DNA of 64,000 nt from assembly GCA_026214975.1 (NCBI GenBank), contig CM047815.1, positions 84,464,800-84,528,799 on the forward strand. Reading direction: 5' to 3'. Origin of the DNA: Gentiana macrophylla. Taxonomy: Eukaryota > Streptophyta > Magnoliopsida > Gentianales > Gentianaceae. Under the pieces are notes generated by a model. The model ran no database searches. It was not told where the DNA came from and saw nothing but the letters and a program-made list of their open reading frames with translations. This document shows, piece by piece, positions 11,580 to 22,400 of this stretch (the first letter of the stretch is position 1; the number at the start of each line of letters is the position of its first letter). The translations under genes were made by a program, and so were the position numbers.

Positions 11580-13530
11580 TGAAGAGAGATCTAAGAAAGT
11601 TTGACGGTTTGAACATCAAAATGTGGCAATAAAAGATGTTTTAAATGGTCATATTGAGATTGGTCATTACGTTGACAAAAAAACGCTTGTTGCGCCGAAA
11701 ATAAATGTGAACAGTTACACATTTCTTCCTATTGAAGCCAAGTTGGCTAATGCACCACTTTGTTCGGTGGAAGGAGAATTGTATTATTTAATTTTCATAG
11801 ATTGGGTGATTTAAAGGTTGTGCAAACCCGTGATGGTAAAAAGTACTTTGACACTTGAACAAGATATTGTTGTGTTTATTTGCTAAGAAGAAAATACAAG
11901 GCACTCGATGTGTTTAAAAACTACTCCTTCCGTCCCAATTTGTTTGGGACATTTTGGAACTCTAAAGATTTAAGGAGACATCATTTATTAGCTTGTCTAC
12001 TCATTAAAAACATGACTACTTTACAATTATATCCTTATTTCATTGTCATTAATCTTCTTAATAAATGTAGTTATGTGGCATTTTAGGAATTTAAGAAGAA
12101 CTTTTTAGTTTAAATATTAGTTATGAGATTTATTTTGGAACATCTATATTAGCTTGTCTACTCATTAAAAACATGACTGCTTTACAATTATATCCTTATT
12201 TCATTGTCATTAATCTTCTTAATAAATATAGTTATGTGGGTATTTTAGGAATTTAAGAAGAACTTTTTAGGTTAAATATTAATTATGAGACTTATTTTGA
12301 AACATCCATAAAAAGAATAAGTCCCAAACAATTTGGGACGGAGGGAGTATAAAAAAGAAGTTGAAAATCAACTTAGCAAAAGAATCAATATGGTTCGTAA
12401 TGATCGAGGTGGTACCAAAATAATTAATCAAACAATTGCACCAATAGTCACATCAATCAAACGGTATAGCTGATGCAAAACCAGACCCCAAAAAATATGA
12501 TGAATGCTATGTTGATAGGTTCGTGTTTAATGCATAATGTGTGGGGGGAATTGAAGTGATTTCCTCCGCGAATGTCATTCTTTGTAGAATTCAGTCAAAG
12601 AAGATGGATAAGACCTCATATGAGATGTAAGAAGGCTACAAGCCTAACTATAAATACTTGAAAGTGTGAGGGTGTTTGCAAAGGTTGAAGTAACTACTCC
12701 CAAACAAGTAAAGATAGAGCCTAAAATATTCGTGTGATATGCAAATAATGGTAATGCATATCGGTTTTGGTGCACAAGATTGACATCCCTGATGTACATG
12801 AAAATATCATCATTGTCGAAGATGTCTTTCCATGCAAAGACAAAATCAAAGAGGATTCAAGTTCAAGTAATGAACTTGTGAGTCTGTTGGAAATGATACT
12901 AAAGAAATTGAGGAGCTGCGTCGTAGCAAGAGGGCTAGGACTTCAACATCATTTTGTCCGGATATTCTAAACTATATGGAAGAAAATGAACCGAGGACAT
13001 ATGTTGAGGCAATCTCGACTCTAGAAGCACCATTCCGGAAAGAGACAATCAATAGTGAAATATAATTCATCATGCAAAAACACACATGGAAGTAGGTTGA
13101 CTTTCCACCTGAAAGTAAACCACTTGGATGTAAGTGGATCCTGAAAATGAAGCTGAAGGCATATGGATCCATTGACAAGTATAAGGTCAATTTTGTAGCC
13201 AAGGGATATTGACAGAATGAAGGCTTTGACTTCTTCGACATATTCACCGGTTGCAAGAATCACTTCGATAAGAGTTCTCATTGTGATTGTTGCAGTCTAT
13301 AATAAGGAGATCCATCAAATGGATGCTAAAACTGTTTCTTGAATAGTGAGTTAAAAAGAAGATATATACATGTAACAACCTGATGGATTTGTAGTTCTAG
13401 GACAAAAACAAAAGGTGTGTAGACTCATGAAGTCGTTGTCCAGGTTGAAACAAGCGCTGAAGAAATGACACTTAAATTTTGACAATGTGATGTTATCAAA
13501 TGAATTGATGATTAATGAGGCCGGTAATAA
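11580..13530 (+). pseudogene. Highly degenerate copia polyprotein remnant
   Basis: Fragments occur in copia order on the plus strand. Near 11590 is FDGLNIKMWQ (gag start). At 11800-11920 is LGDLKVVQTRDGKKYF, then ALDVFKNY (integrase core). At 13090-13480 is reverse transcriptase with PLGCKWILKMKLKAYGSIDK, a DIYM-QPDGFVV relic and VCRLMKSLSRLKQA. Stops and frameshifts interrupt nearly every block. A Stowaway MITE (11924-12347) is inserted into the integrase part. The family differs from copia-1: the reverse transcriptase wording is of the SKPLGCKWIFK type. It is not functional. Confidence 0.7.
11924..12347. mobile_element. Stowaway-type MITE with internal tandem duplication
   Basis: Inverted ends CTCCTTCCGTCCCAATTTG and CAAATTGTTTGGGAC-type sequence ending GACGGAGGGAG are flanked by TA (11922-11923 and 12348-12349), the Stowaway (Tc1/mariner) target. 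A unit of about 161 bp beginning at TTAGCTTGTCTACTCAT (11988) is repeated at 12149 with few differences, so the element is longer than a typical Stowaway. It lies inside copia integrase sequence. Confidence 0.85.
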
Positions 13531-13804
13531 ATTATGGTAAGATAAATAAAACAATAATTGTTGCAAAAAAAAAAATTAATTGGTTATGAAAAACGACTTA
13601 TATTTTAGGATAAAGTCAAATATGTATATTGATTTATATTTTGGAACAAAGGGAGTATGATACGAAGAAGATTGACCTCAATCCTTCACAAGGAATCGAT
13701 GGCACGCACATGCACACAATTCTAGAACAAAATTGAATTTAATCTAGTTTTATCGTCTTCACACTTGACGCGCCAGTATTTTGATAACATGGTCATGTTA
13801 CGCC

Positions 13805-13969
13805 CATGGGCGGACCCATTTGGATTAGCGTGGGGCCACAACCCCTATTGAGATCCGAAAGATAAATTATATTTAAACGACATAGTTTTGTTGTTAGATG
13901 TAAATAAAAACACTACAAATTTGTTCTGGTGCCTCTGCTGCTCAGATTTTTTTATCGGGTCTGCCACTG
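13805..13969. mobile_element. Short TIR element resembling the 2.8 kb element
   Basis: Ends CATGGGCGGACCC and (inverted) CAGTGGCAGACCC are related to the CAGGGGCGG ends at 2805. It is 165 bp and non-coding. No clear 8-bp duplication flanks it, so borders are approximate. Confidence 0.4.
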
Positions 13970-14018
13970 CACTTCATCCTCTCTGATCTTTGTAATCGAT
14001 ATCGATATGAATGATGAT

Positions 14019-14845
14019 CTACGTTTCTTGTGGAGCTGAAGGCTCAAAACAAGGCATTTGTATATTCGTTTCATCGCAGATGCATGGGGTGGGACAAGCA
14101 ATATCCCTACAATCAAAGGAACCACATTCATCTTCAAAACACTCACCCGTAATTTCATTGCATGTGCATGAGGTATCTGGACACCCATCAGTTACGCAGT
14201 CACGAAATGAATAGCAATCAATCCTCTCATCATAGCAGTCGCCGGAATTTGTATTGCATTGGCAGGCTTTTGGACACCCTTTGTTTACACAATCTTTAGA
14301 TGCAGAACAAGTAAATGAAGGTTCCAAATCCTTCATCTTCCTTAAACTTAATGTTGAACGTCTGCTGCTTGCTATTAACTTTTCTCTTTGGGTCGTCGGA
14401 GCCGGCACCGGCACCGGTTCCACATTTGCAATAGCTGTTTTGATACCCACAAAAAAAAAAAAAGGTTGTGCACTGAGTTAGAGATATTAGTGAATATGGG
14501 GGATCTGAATTTTTTTGTTATTTCATTAAAAAAAATATATATATATGGCCATCTGCAGATTTTAATATCAATAATTTAATACCGATCATATCTAAAATAA
14601 AAGGGGGCCACAGGCCAGAAGAACAAAATAAGATACAAAATGAGAAAAAAATGCAAGAAAAAAAAATAATGGTTGAAATTCGAATTTTCAAGAGTATAAT
14701 TTATATAGTTTTCGATCCGAAATTTGCACGAAATATGATGTTAGTGTAATTAACAATGCCCTAAATATTGAAATAGAGGCAAGAGTGACTCACCAAATGT
14801 CATGAAGTAAACGCAGAGAGTAAAAAGATGAACGATTTTAGCCAT
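14019..14845 (-). CDS. Secreted three-module cysteine-rich protein
   Basis: Two exons on the minus strand: 14794-14845 and 14019-14434, 468 bp in total (155 residues). Exon 1 encodes a signal peptide (MAKIVHLFTLCVYFMTF) and ends at a GTGAGT donor; the acceptor is AACAG at 14435-14436. After a basic linker (about residues 30-60) come three cysteine modules. The first is C-x5-C-x4-C-x3-C-x-C-x6-C (CSASKDCVNKGCPKACQC); the second and third vary slightly in spacing (CYSFRDCVTDGCPDTSCTC; CGSFDCRDIACPTPCIC). This gives 18 cysteines, suggesting three disulphide-stabilised repeats in the apoplast or vacuole. I do not recognise the family. The pattern is not the Bowman-Birk pattern, and it is longer than ordinary defensin-like peptides. 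A role in defence or protease inhibition is only a guess. A TATA box lies about 57 bp upstream of the ATG. Confidence 0.75.
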
Positions 14846-14900
14846 ATTGTTATCACCTCTCTCTCTCTATCTTTGAATTTTATTGGTATTAATTTAGAAC

Positions 14901-14914
14901 CATATATATATATG
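14901..14914 (-). promoter_or_regulatory. TATA box of the cysteine-rich gene
   Basis: ATATATATATATG on the minus strand starts about 57 bases upstream of the ATG at 14845. A GA-rich leader (GATAGAGAGAGAGAG) lies between them. Position and composition fit a plant core promoter, but AT repeats are frequent in the window. Confidence 0.45.
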
Positions 14915-15034
14915 AGAAGTAAGTTCTAATGATGATGATGAATAATCAGATGGGAATTTATAGCGACTCCAAATGGTAGCTATTGGAGAACTTGATAGTG
15001 AAATTTTAACTTGTTTACTATATTTTTATATTGA

Positions 15035-15390
15035 GGGATGAGGGACGAGGGGAGAAGGACAGAAATATTTAAATGATTGAGTAGAAGGAACGATCTTTTA
15101 AAAGCTTTCGTGATAAAGAAAAACTATTTATTCATTTGTCGAAATTCACTGTGTTTGAAATTCATTTATTTAATTCATGCTTAGAAATTCACTAATTTTC
15201 AAAATTCGTTGTCGAAAGTCATTTGATTTTCGGGATTCATTGTCGAAATTCATTTGATTTCGGGATTCATTGAGGGAGATTCATTCGATTTTAAGGATTC
15301 ACTGTTTGTCTTACCATTATAAAAATTACGCATTGTCTTCTCCTATAAAAAATATGTTCAAGATTGTGTTTTTATCCCTAATTTCCCATT
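15035..15390 (+). repeat. Dispersed repeat family D, copy 1
   Basis: This AT-rich repeat has a GAGGGA-GGAGAAGGA start and an ATTATAAAAATTACGCA segment. The interior is built from a degenerate phrase (CGAAATTCATTTGATTT-CGGGATTCATTG) repeated several times. It ends near AGATTGTGTTTTTATCCCTAA. A second copy is at 26905-27265. No coding potential or inverted ends were recognised. Nothing else was seen in 14,950-15,900. Confidence 0.6.
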
Positions 15391-15954
15391 TTATATTTTC
15401 AAACTTATTTTTTTAAAGCTTTTGTATACTCAGAATCCTAAATCATATATTTCTGTTATAGAAAAGACAATAATTAGACCCGGCGAGCTATCATATATAT
15501 ACTTTATTTATAGACATGCTTTATTCGATGTCGCAGGTTGACTAGTAGATAATAACACGCTAATATAATGTATGCACTATAGGCAAGTAAAGTTTGAATG
15601 AAACATGCTAAAATGATGATGTATGCACTATACAATATATCACAATATGATTAAGATGTATGATTTTTAAATTGAAATAATTTACATCATAATCAATAGT
15701 AATAAAAGTGTATGATGATATATGTAATGTACATACGTATTGGTTGTATCATCACCGATGCTAAAAACATAGACGATTGGCTGTTAATTACTTGTTCAAC
15801 GACAGTCATCCGAACATCCACCCCAATCGCTTGTATGCTTATTTAGATTGAATCATGATGTTATATCATTGCTAGTTGCTTATAGGAGGCTACTAGATGC
15901 TTTTGACTCCAAAGTCACCACCCACAAAATTGTTATTTATGGCATCATATGTCA

Positions 15955-16045
15955 TTACCGGGGTTCACATGTCTTTTTATAGCTCAGCCTACCATCCTCA
16001 AACTGATGGACGGACAAAGTGAGAGGGTGCACACGCACGCGCACA
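15955..16045 (+). pseudogene. Ty3/gypsy integrase scrap
   Basis: MSFYSSAYHPQTDGRTK, then a stop and a frame change to ERV, matches the strongly conserved end of the gypsy integrase core (SSAYHPQTDGQ-ERV). Only about 90 bp survive. It lies less than 500 bp downstream of the BRUTUS-like stop codon, in its 3' flank. Confidence 0.6.
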
Positions 16046-16423
16046 CAACAAAAACAAAACAAAACAAAAGCACTCACCCTTCTGAGTTACTAGGTAGAGT
16101 AATAGACGGAATAAGAGAACGAGCCAAACGATAATGTATATGAAGCGACGAATATTAACTATGAACTTTATCAGTATTCATGTCATGTGAATCCACTACA
16201 CCGTCTTGCCGTGCCTGCCCTATTTACAAAAGGATAAGAAATAGTCTTTACGCCAAAACTGAGCATCTCGTACAGCGGCAGGGATACGAAACTAAGTATC
16301 GACAAGGCCAAAATTAATCATTTACATTCCTATGCTAAATTAATAAAAAAGAATTCTGCAGCCAAAATCTTTGAATCAAATACTTGCCTATGCACAAGTC
16401 CAGCTACCATGAAATATTAAGCA

Positions 16424-19400
16424 TCATTGACTAGCCGCGGGGCAATAAGGTGCCGGTGATGTACCCTTGATGACTCTAGTATTGTATGAACCACAAAGTC
16501 CACACTTATGATATAACCAGTGAAACCTTGCTGTGCCTTTTCCTTCACAATCATGGCAAAGGATATCCTGCAAACCCATTTAACAACTATTAATGAATTA
16601 GAATCAAAATATTGATCTAAAACACATTTTTGAGGAATAAATCGAACCAATATGTGTTATCAGTATCACAAAGACGGGTACAGCCTCACCTACATTACAG
16701 AAAGTGATTAAAAAAAAAAAAAATTTGGCTTCCAACAAATGACACGAGTAAACAGTACCTGCTGACGGTCCCTGTATTCTACTGGAAGCACTTCATTAGC
16801 TAACAAAGCATCAAGCATTTCAAAGTACACCTGGAATGTCAAAGAACTTCTTAGGCAAATTAACAATGGAAAGCACTGCAATTGTACAGATTGCCGCTAC
16901 TTGTCGTGAAGAGTATGGAAAATTAGAAGTCATACTAAAGACCAAACTAAAAACTTGTGTACAAGCATTAGAATTTTTGAGCTTATAAAGCTTCGAGTTA
17001 TACGAGAGTCAACCTTCTTTGCTTCCCTGAGTAATGGTAACGAGTAAAAGGACTCGTTTCTTGCAACAAATAAATTCTAAGATATTCTTTGCTGAAAGGA
17101 TAAGGAAAGAGAGCTCTCACCGCCATATCACCCATGGATTTGCTGCATATTGGACAAACATAGTTGCTGCTAGCATATGCCTGGCAAAAGTAAATTGTAT
17201 GACATCCAAATCATACATCGATCCAGTGAAATAATTAATCCAGCAATGAGGGGAAAAGAAAACACACACACACACACACACAAACAATTGGGAAAAACCT
17301 GAAAGCATGCCGAGTGCATGTAATGACCACAAGGTAAAGGCCGGACTGTAGCACTGGATGTAAACAAAAACTCGCAACAAATGGGGCAATTTGTCTCTAA
17401 GGCCTTCTCCAAGCACTTATGGTCTTCTAACTTCATTGCTAAACAACAATTGCATTTCATGCAGTGGAAAAAATCAACTCCAAGACCTTTCCCTAGGCGG
17501 CACAAATTGCAGGATGGGCAATGATATACAGTTCTGCAGTTAAACATGATGCAACCAAATACATATCACCAAGACATATGAAAACAATGTAACATGAAAG
17601 CATTTGACAAGAAAGCATTTCATATGAGTTCTTCGACGCTGTAAATTTAAAAAAATGTCACTGTATTCTCTTAATAAAAACTAATCAACACATAAAAAAG
17701 CTTATGATGGAAATAGCAAGATCGAATATGTTATATCTATTTACTGAGTCGGCAAGACAGCCTCGGTGACAAACATGCTGAGGCCCACCTGGGCCGATAT
17801 TCCTGTTCGATTCCTACTGTTTCTATGTATAAACAAATGTACTAAAGAAAATTATTTAACCTTTCCAGCCATTTGACTACGGAGAGAACGTTTTGCACTT
17901 GAATGTGCATTTCACATACCTCTCATCATCAAAAAACTTGCAAATGTCGCAATAGTATTTCGCCATCGGAAAACCATTGCAAGAAGGAGTTGTGCACACT
18001 GGTCCAATAGGTTGAACATTCAGGCAACGCATACACATCATCTCCGTGGTTGCTCTCCTGTAAAAAATTAAAAGAAGTCAACATCCACCTAATATGAGCA
18101 AAAGTTTCATTAAGCAGGCAAGTTTTACCGTTCCATTGAATGGTCGCTCACTTCATCATGGCAAAACCTGCACGTGAACAACTTCCCACAACATGCAGCA
18201 CGAAGTTTGCAATTTCTTTTGTAATGTTCACATCCAAATAATTGTTTCTCTGCATCTTGATATGATGGCGCACGTCCATTTACATCTTCACTTGTTGATG
18301 TTTCATCAGACGATGCTTGTGATTTCTGCTGATAAGCTATCCAACGACTGTAGGACAAAATTTTACTAGTAACTAGATCTATTTATTTAAGCAAACAAGT
18401 CCATGGGTGAATGGTGAAACAGGAATAAAATTGAGGAAATCAATACAGCATTCTTGAGACAGACCTAGTCATGAGATTTTGTATTAAATATGCTTTTCTC
18501 CTTGGATCCAGCGCTGAATCTCTGTGAACCTTTCTAATCTCGGATTCAAGTTCAGTTTGATTCATGCGGAAAATGTCATTCCAACCAGGTTTGAACATTT
18601 GATCACCCAGATCTACGCTTTCATGAGATTCAATGCCTACAAATAGATTAACTGAAGCTGAAATATACGCTAAAAAGAAGAGCCACCAGCAAAAAAATAA
18701 AATAAAATAAAAAATAAGAAGGAGTCGGTCCCAGATGTTTAGCGCAAACCTTTCCCAGAAGTGCTTGTCTCTGAAAGTTCAGGTTGTTCAGGTATTTCAG
18801 GAGTTCTTCTCCAGCATTCTTTCAGCCATTCACCGAACATTGTGTTTCTTGTTGCCTGCTTCAGAGTATCCATCATATTATTTTGCTCATCCTGTGTAAG
18901 TGCAGAAGTTACCCAAGGTAGCATAGATTGAAGTACTTCTGCTCCGGTGGTTCCAATTATTCGTCCCACAATTTTCTCCTGCTCCTCTAGGGTGAAGTGT
19001 TCATCAAATAGTGGCCATAGCTCCAGTTCTTCCCTATATATATGTTGCTGCAGGCTGACCCTTATTGATTTGCACATGCCCTGAACCTTCGTCACTAGTT
19101 CATTGTATTTTGCTGCAACCGCTTCATCATTGTAGGCACAATCAAAACTTTTTGATTCAACATCCTTGATCTTACCGCCCCCCGTCAAAGCATCATGAAG
19201 TCTTGAAAGATCAGATAGCGCACATGATATTTCTGCAAAAAGCTCCTCCTCTTGTTTATGGTCTAGCGTGTACGAGTAACTTACATTGTGCAGGGCTTCT
19301 TTTGATTCAAGTGCTGGGAACACTATTGCGTCTTCAGCATTGCTGTGTGCTCGATATAATCCCCATAGAAGACGGAATCTTCCAATAAATTGCTGAAGGA

Positions 19401-22400
19401 GAGTATCACTACAGTCACTTAACCTACAAGATTCAACATCCAAATATTCCAGATCTTTACGTATTGCTTTATGAAACTTAAAAATGGTATCAATAGGATG
19501 GACAGCGCGTTCAAGACCAGAACAGCTATTATCCACTTCCCAGACGAAAAGGCTGGAATCAAGAGCAGGAGCTGATGTGCCAAAGGAGAGTGACCGCAAG
19601 GACTTCGGAGTTGAAACTGTACTCAGTCCATATTGATTGTTATTAACGCCCAACCCTGGAACACAACATGATTGCTCTTGACTTGGAGCATCATCAGAAG
19701 AGCTAGACAGAATTCCTTCCATGCAAAGCGTGGGGTGGTTTCGTTTCTCTACTTTTTCCCCTGTATTTGACCCTTTAAGTGCACAAGGACAGGATCCCCT
19801 AACACAATCTTCTTCAATGTCATAAAGTCTTTGCACAGGGCAGCAACCAGTAACAGTGGAGGACAAACACACACCATTGTCGCGACCTTTGCATGCCCAA
19901 CCAGAATATAGTGTTACCAAAGCAGCATCAGGTACAGGAGCTGGGAAACCACATATGTTCAAGTTAAAAACAAACACTACCAATCCTGCCCCGATCTCCA
20001 AGAACTAATGGGATTGAAGATGCAAACCTGCCAACTGCATATTCTTGAGAAAATTCCTGGCTTCATCTTCAGTTAATGTTCCTACCAGCCATGGCAAGAC
20101 ACGCTCAATCAACTTCAATGGCATCAAATTGAGGCTTTGATACAAAAGGTCTCTTTGTCTTTTGAAGGTAAAATGCTTCCTTGCAAGCGGAAGAACCTAG
20201 GTGCAAGTGATACAAAGTCAAGTAACTAACTTAAGCAGACAGAGGACGAGAATATTCTTGATGATCATATTTTTCAGGTCTAGTTCAATAACTTAGTATA
20301 GAATGTGTATCGATGCTTCAGATTGCTTCGGTATTCAAGTACCTGAGCTTCTTCATTGTGGAAGTGTTGCTTGATACTCTGAAACAATAAATCTGCATGG
20401 GTACATAACCTAGTGAAAATGTCAGCAGTTAAAGCTGAATCGACTCCTGCACTTTGAATTTTTTCAATTAGGCAAAGCAACTCCTTAAACTGGCTTTCCT
20501 CTTCAACGTGCTCCTGGAAAAAATAGACACTCCCGTCTACAGCAGGAAATATGACCTTATCCTCAGCCACACTGAAGACACATAATAGGGGAAGAGACAG
20601 CAAATTTGTCAGCGAAAAGATACATGACTTTGAAGTCTCAGTATTTTTAGCAGCAGTAGTCTTCTATGTTGTATAAATCAGGAAACATGCCATTGCATGA
20701 ACAATCAAAGCAGATTTTTCAACAGATATAAAGCCTCTACAGCAAACTAAATGCCGCAGCATTAGCTATTGCATACTTCCAATTTCATGGAAGAACGCTT
20801 CTTTATCTTGGAGCAATCAAAGGAGAAAAGAAAGGCACAGCAAAAGTAAATAGATATGAAAGATTATCTATATTTTATTTATGGCAACACTAAATTCGAC
20901 CATAATTTTGGGAGGAATAAGCCTAGTGACTTCAATTACAATTACACCAAAACATAAGACCTCAATTATTTATAACTCTAAAACCCCAAAATAGAAATGC
21001 CCCAGATAAGCATATCAGAGAATCTAAGATGTATTGAATACCTGTGAAAGATGCAAACCTCAGATATAAATTGGACCCTTCCATAGAATGCTGACAAGTC
21101 AGAAAAATCCGCCATTGACTCAATCTTCCTAGCTTGATCAGCTATGTCATTTAATTCTTTTTTTATAGCTCTGTGCCAGTGTAAAATTTCATTTATTGGA
21201 TGCACGACTCCGAGATCAGCAGCATCATTCAGGGTCATAGTATATTTCCTTTTAGTAGTCTTTGAAGGCACACATGCACAGCTTTCCTCTGAATTTAGCT
21301 GACTCATGTTGTCATCATGTCGGTTTATATTATCATCATGAGAATTCAGATAACATTGACTTCGAAGACAGAAATCAGAACATTCAAACATACTGTCTCT
21401 ACTTTCCATCCATTTGAAAACAACCTTCAATCAGAGAGAGACAACCATACTTGAGGGGGAGAAAAGTAGTAGTGAAAAATCATAAACCTAAGAGTAATAT
21501 AACCATATAAGCACATTATAGTCCTTCCCAATGGAAGACAAGAAAAGAACATAATGGACCCAAACAGGTTTCTACCTGCTGAAGGAGCTTCTCCTTTGGA
21601 ACAATTTTACATAACAACCGACACATATTCTGATACTCATCACGTGAAATAGATAACGAAAGCCAGGGTAGAAACTTCTTCATCATATCTACAGGAATGC
21701 TACACATGAATTGCCAAACCAAGGATGCCTGTTCTTCAGGCGAAAACTTTTCAATGAGCAGAGGGAAGACCTGACATACAAGAATACTTGACATCAAACA
21801 CTGAAACAATGGTAGCATTAAGACAAATGCCACCTTCAAAAATTTTACTGCACACATTTAGAAAGCCTAATTTCGCTGTCCACGATTAGTACCCAGAGAT
21901 GTACTGAGATTTCCTCTGTTTTATTAGGCAAATGTTCAGAACAAAATATAACATAAACCTAATAAAAGTGTAGAAACTTAATGAAATGGTTCAAGAATCA
22001 AAGGAGGAGTTCATGCTATTATTTCAACTGTCTGAAAACATGGAAGTTATCAAATTGTGGCGCAAAAAGTTATAAACCTGCTCTTCTTCCTTAGACATAT
22101 GCTGGCTAAGCGATGTTAGCAGTGCACCTGTACATGATGCTAATTCTCTTGGGAAACTCTCATCACCCATCTCACAAGAATTAAGCAAGTCAAACAAGTG
22201 ATCAAAAAGATCGCTTTCACCCCTGTGCTCCAAGGAATATGTTTGAGCTACATTCTTCACTCTTAGGTCAAGTGCATGAAAGATGACCTGAAAAAGATAA
22301 AGTATCGTTTAAACAAACTCCCAGAACATCTGTGGACCCTTGGCCAAGCAAACTAACATCAAGTAATGTTATAAAAGAGACAAGATATGCCCTATGCAGC

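Noticed and set aside
17755..17825. Functional tRNA gene at the B-box-like GTTCGATTCC
   Set aside because: No cloverleaf could be drawn; at most it is an old SINE head in an intron.
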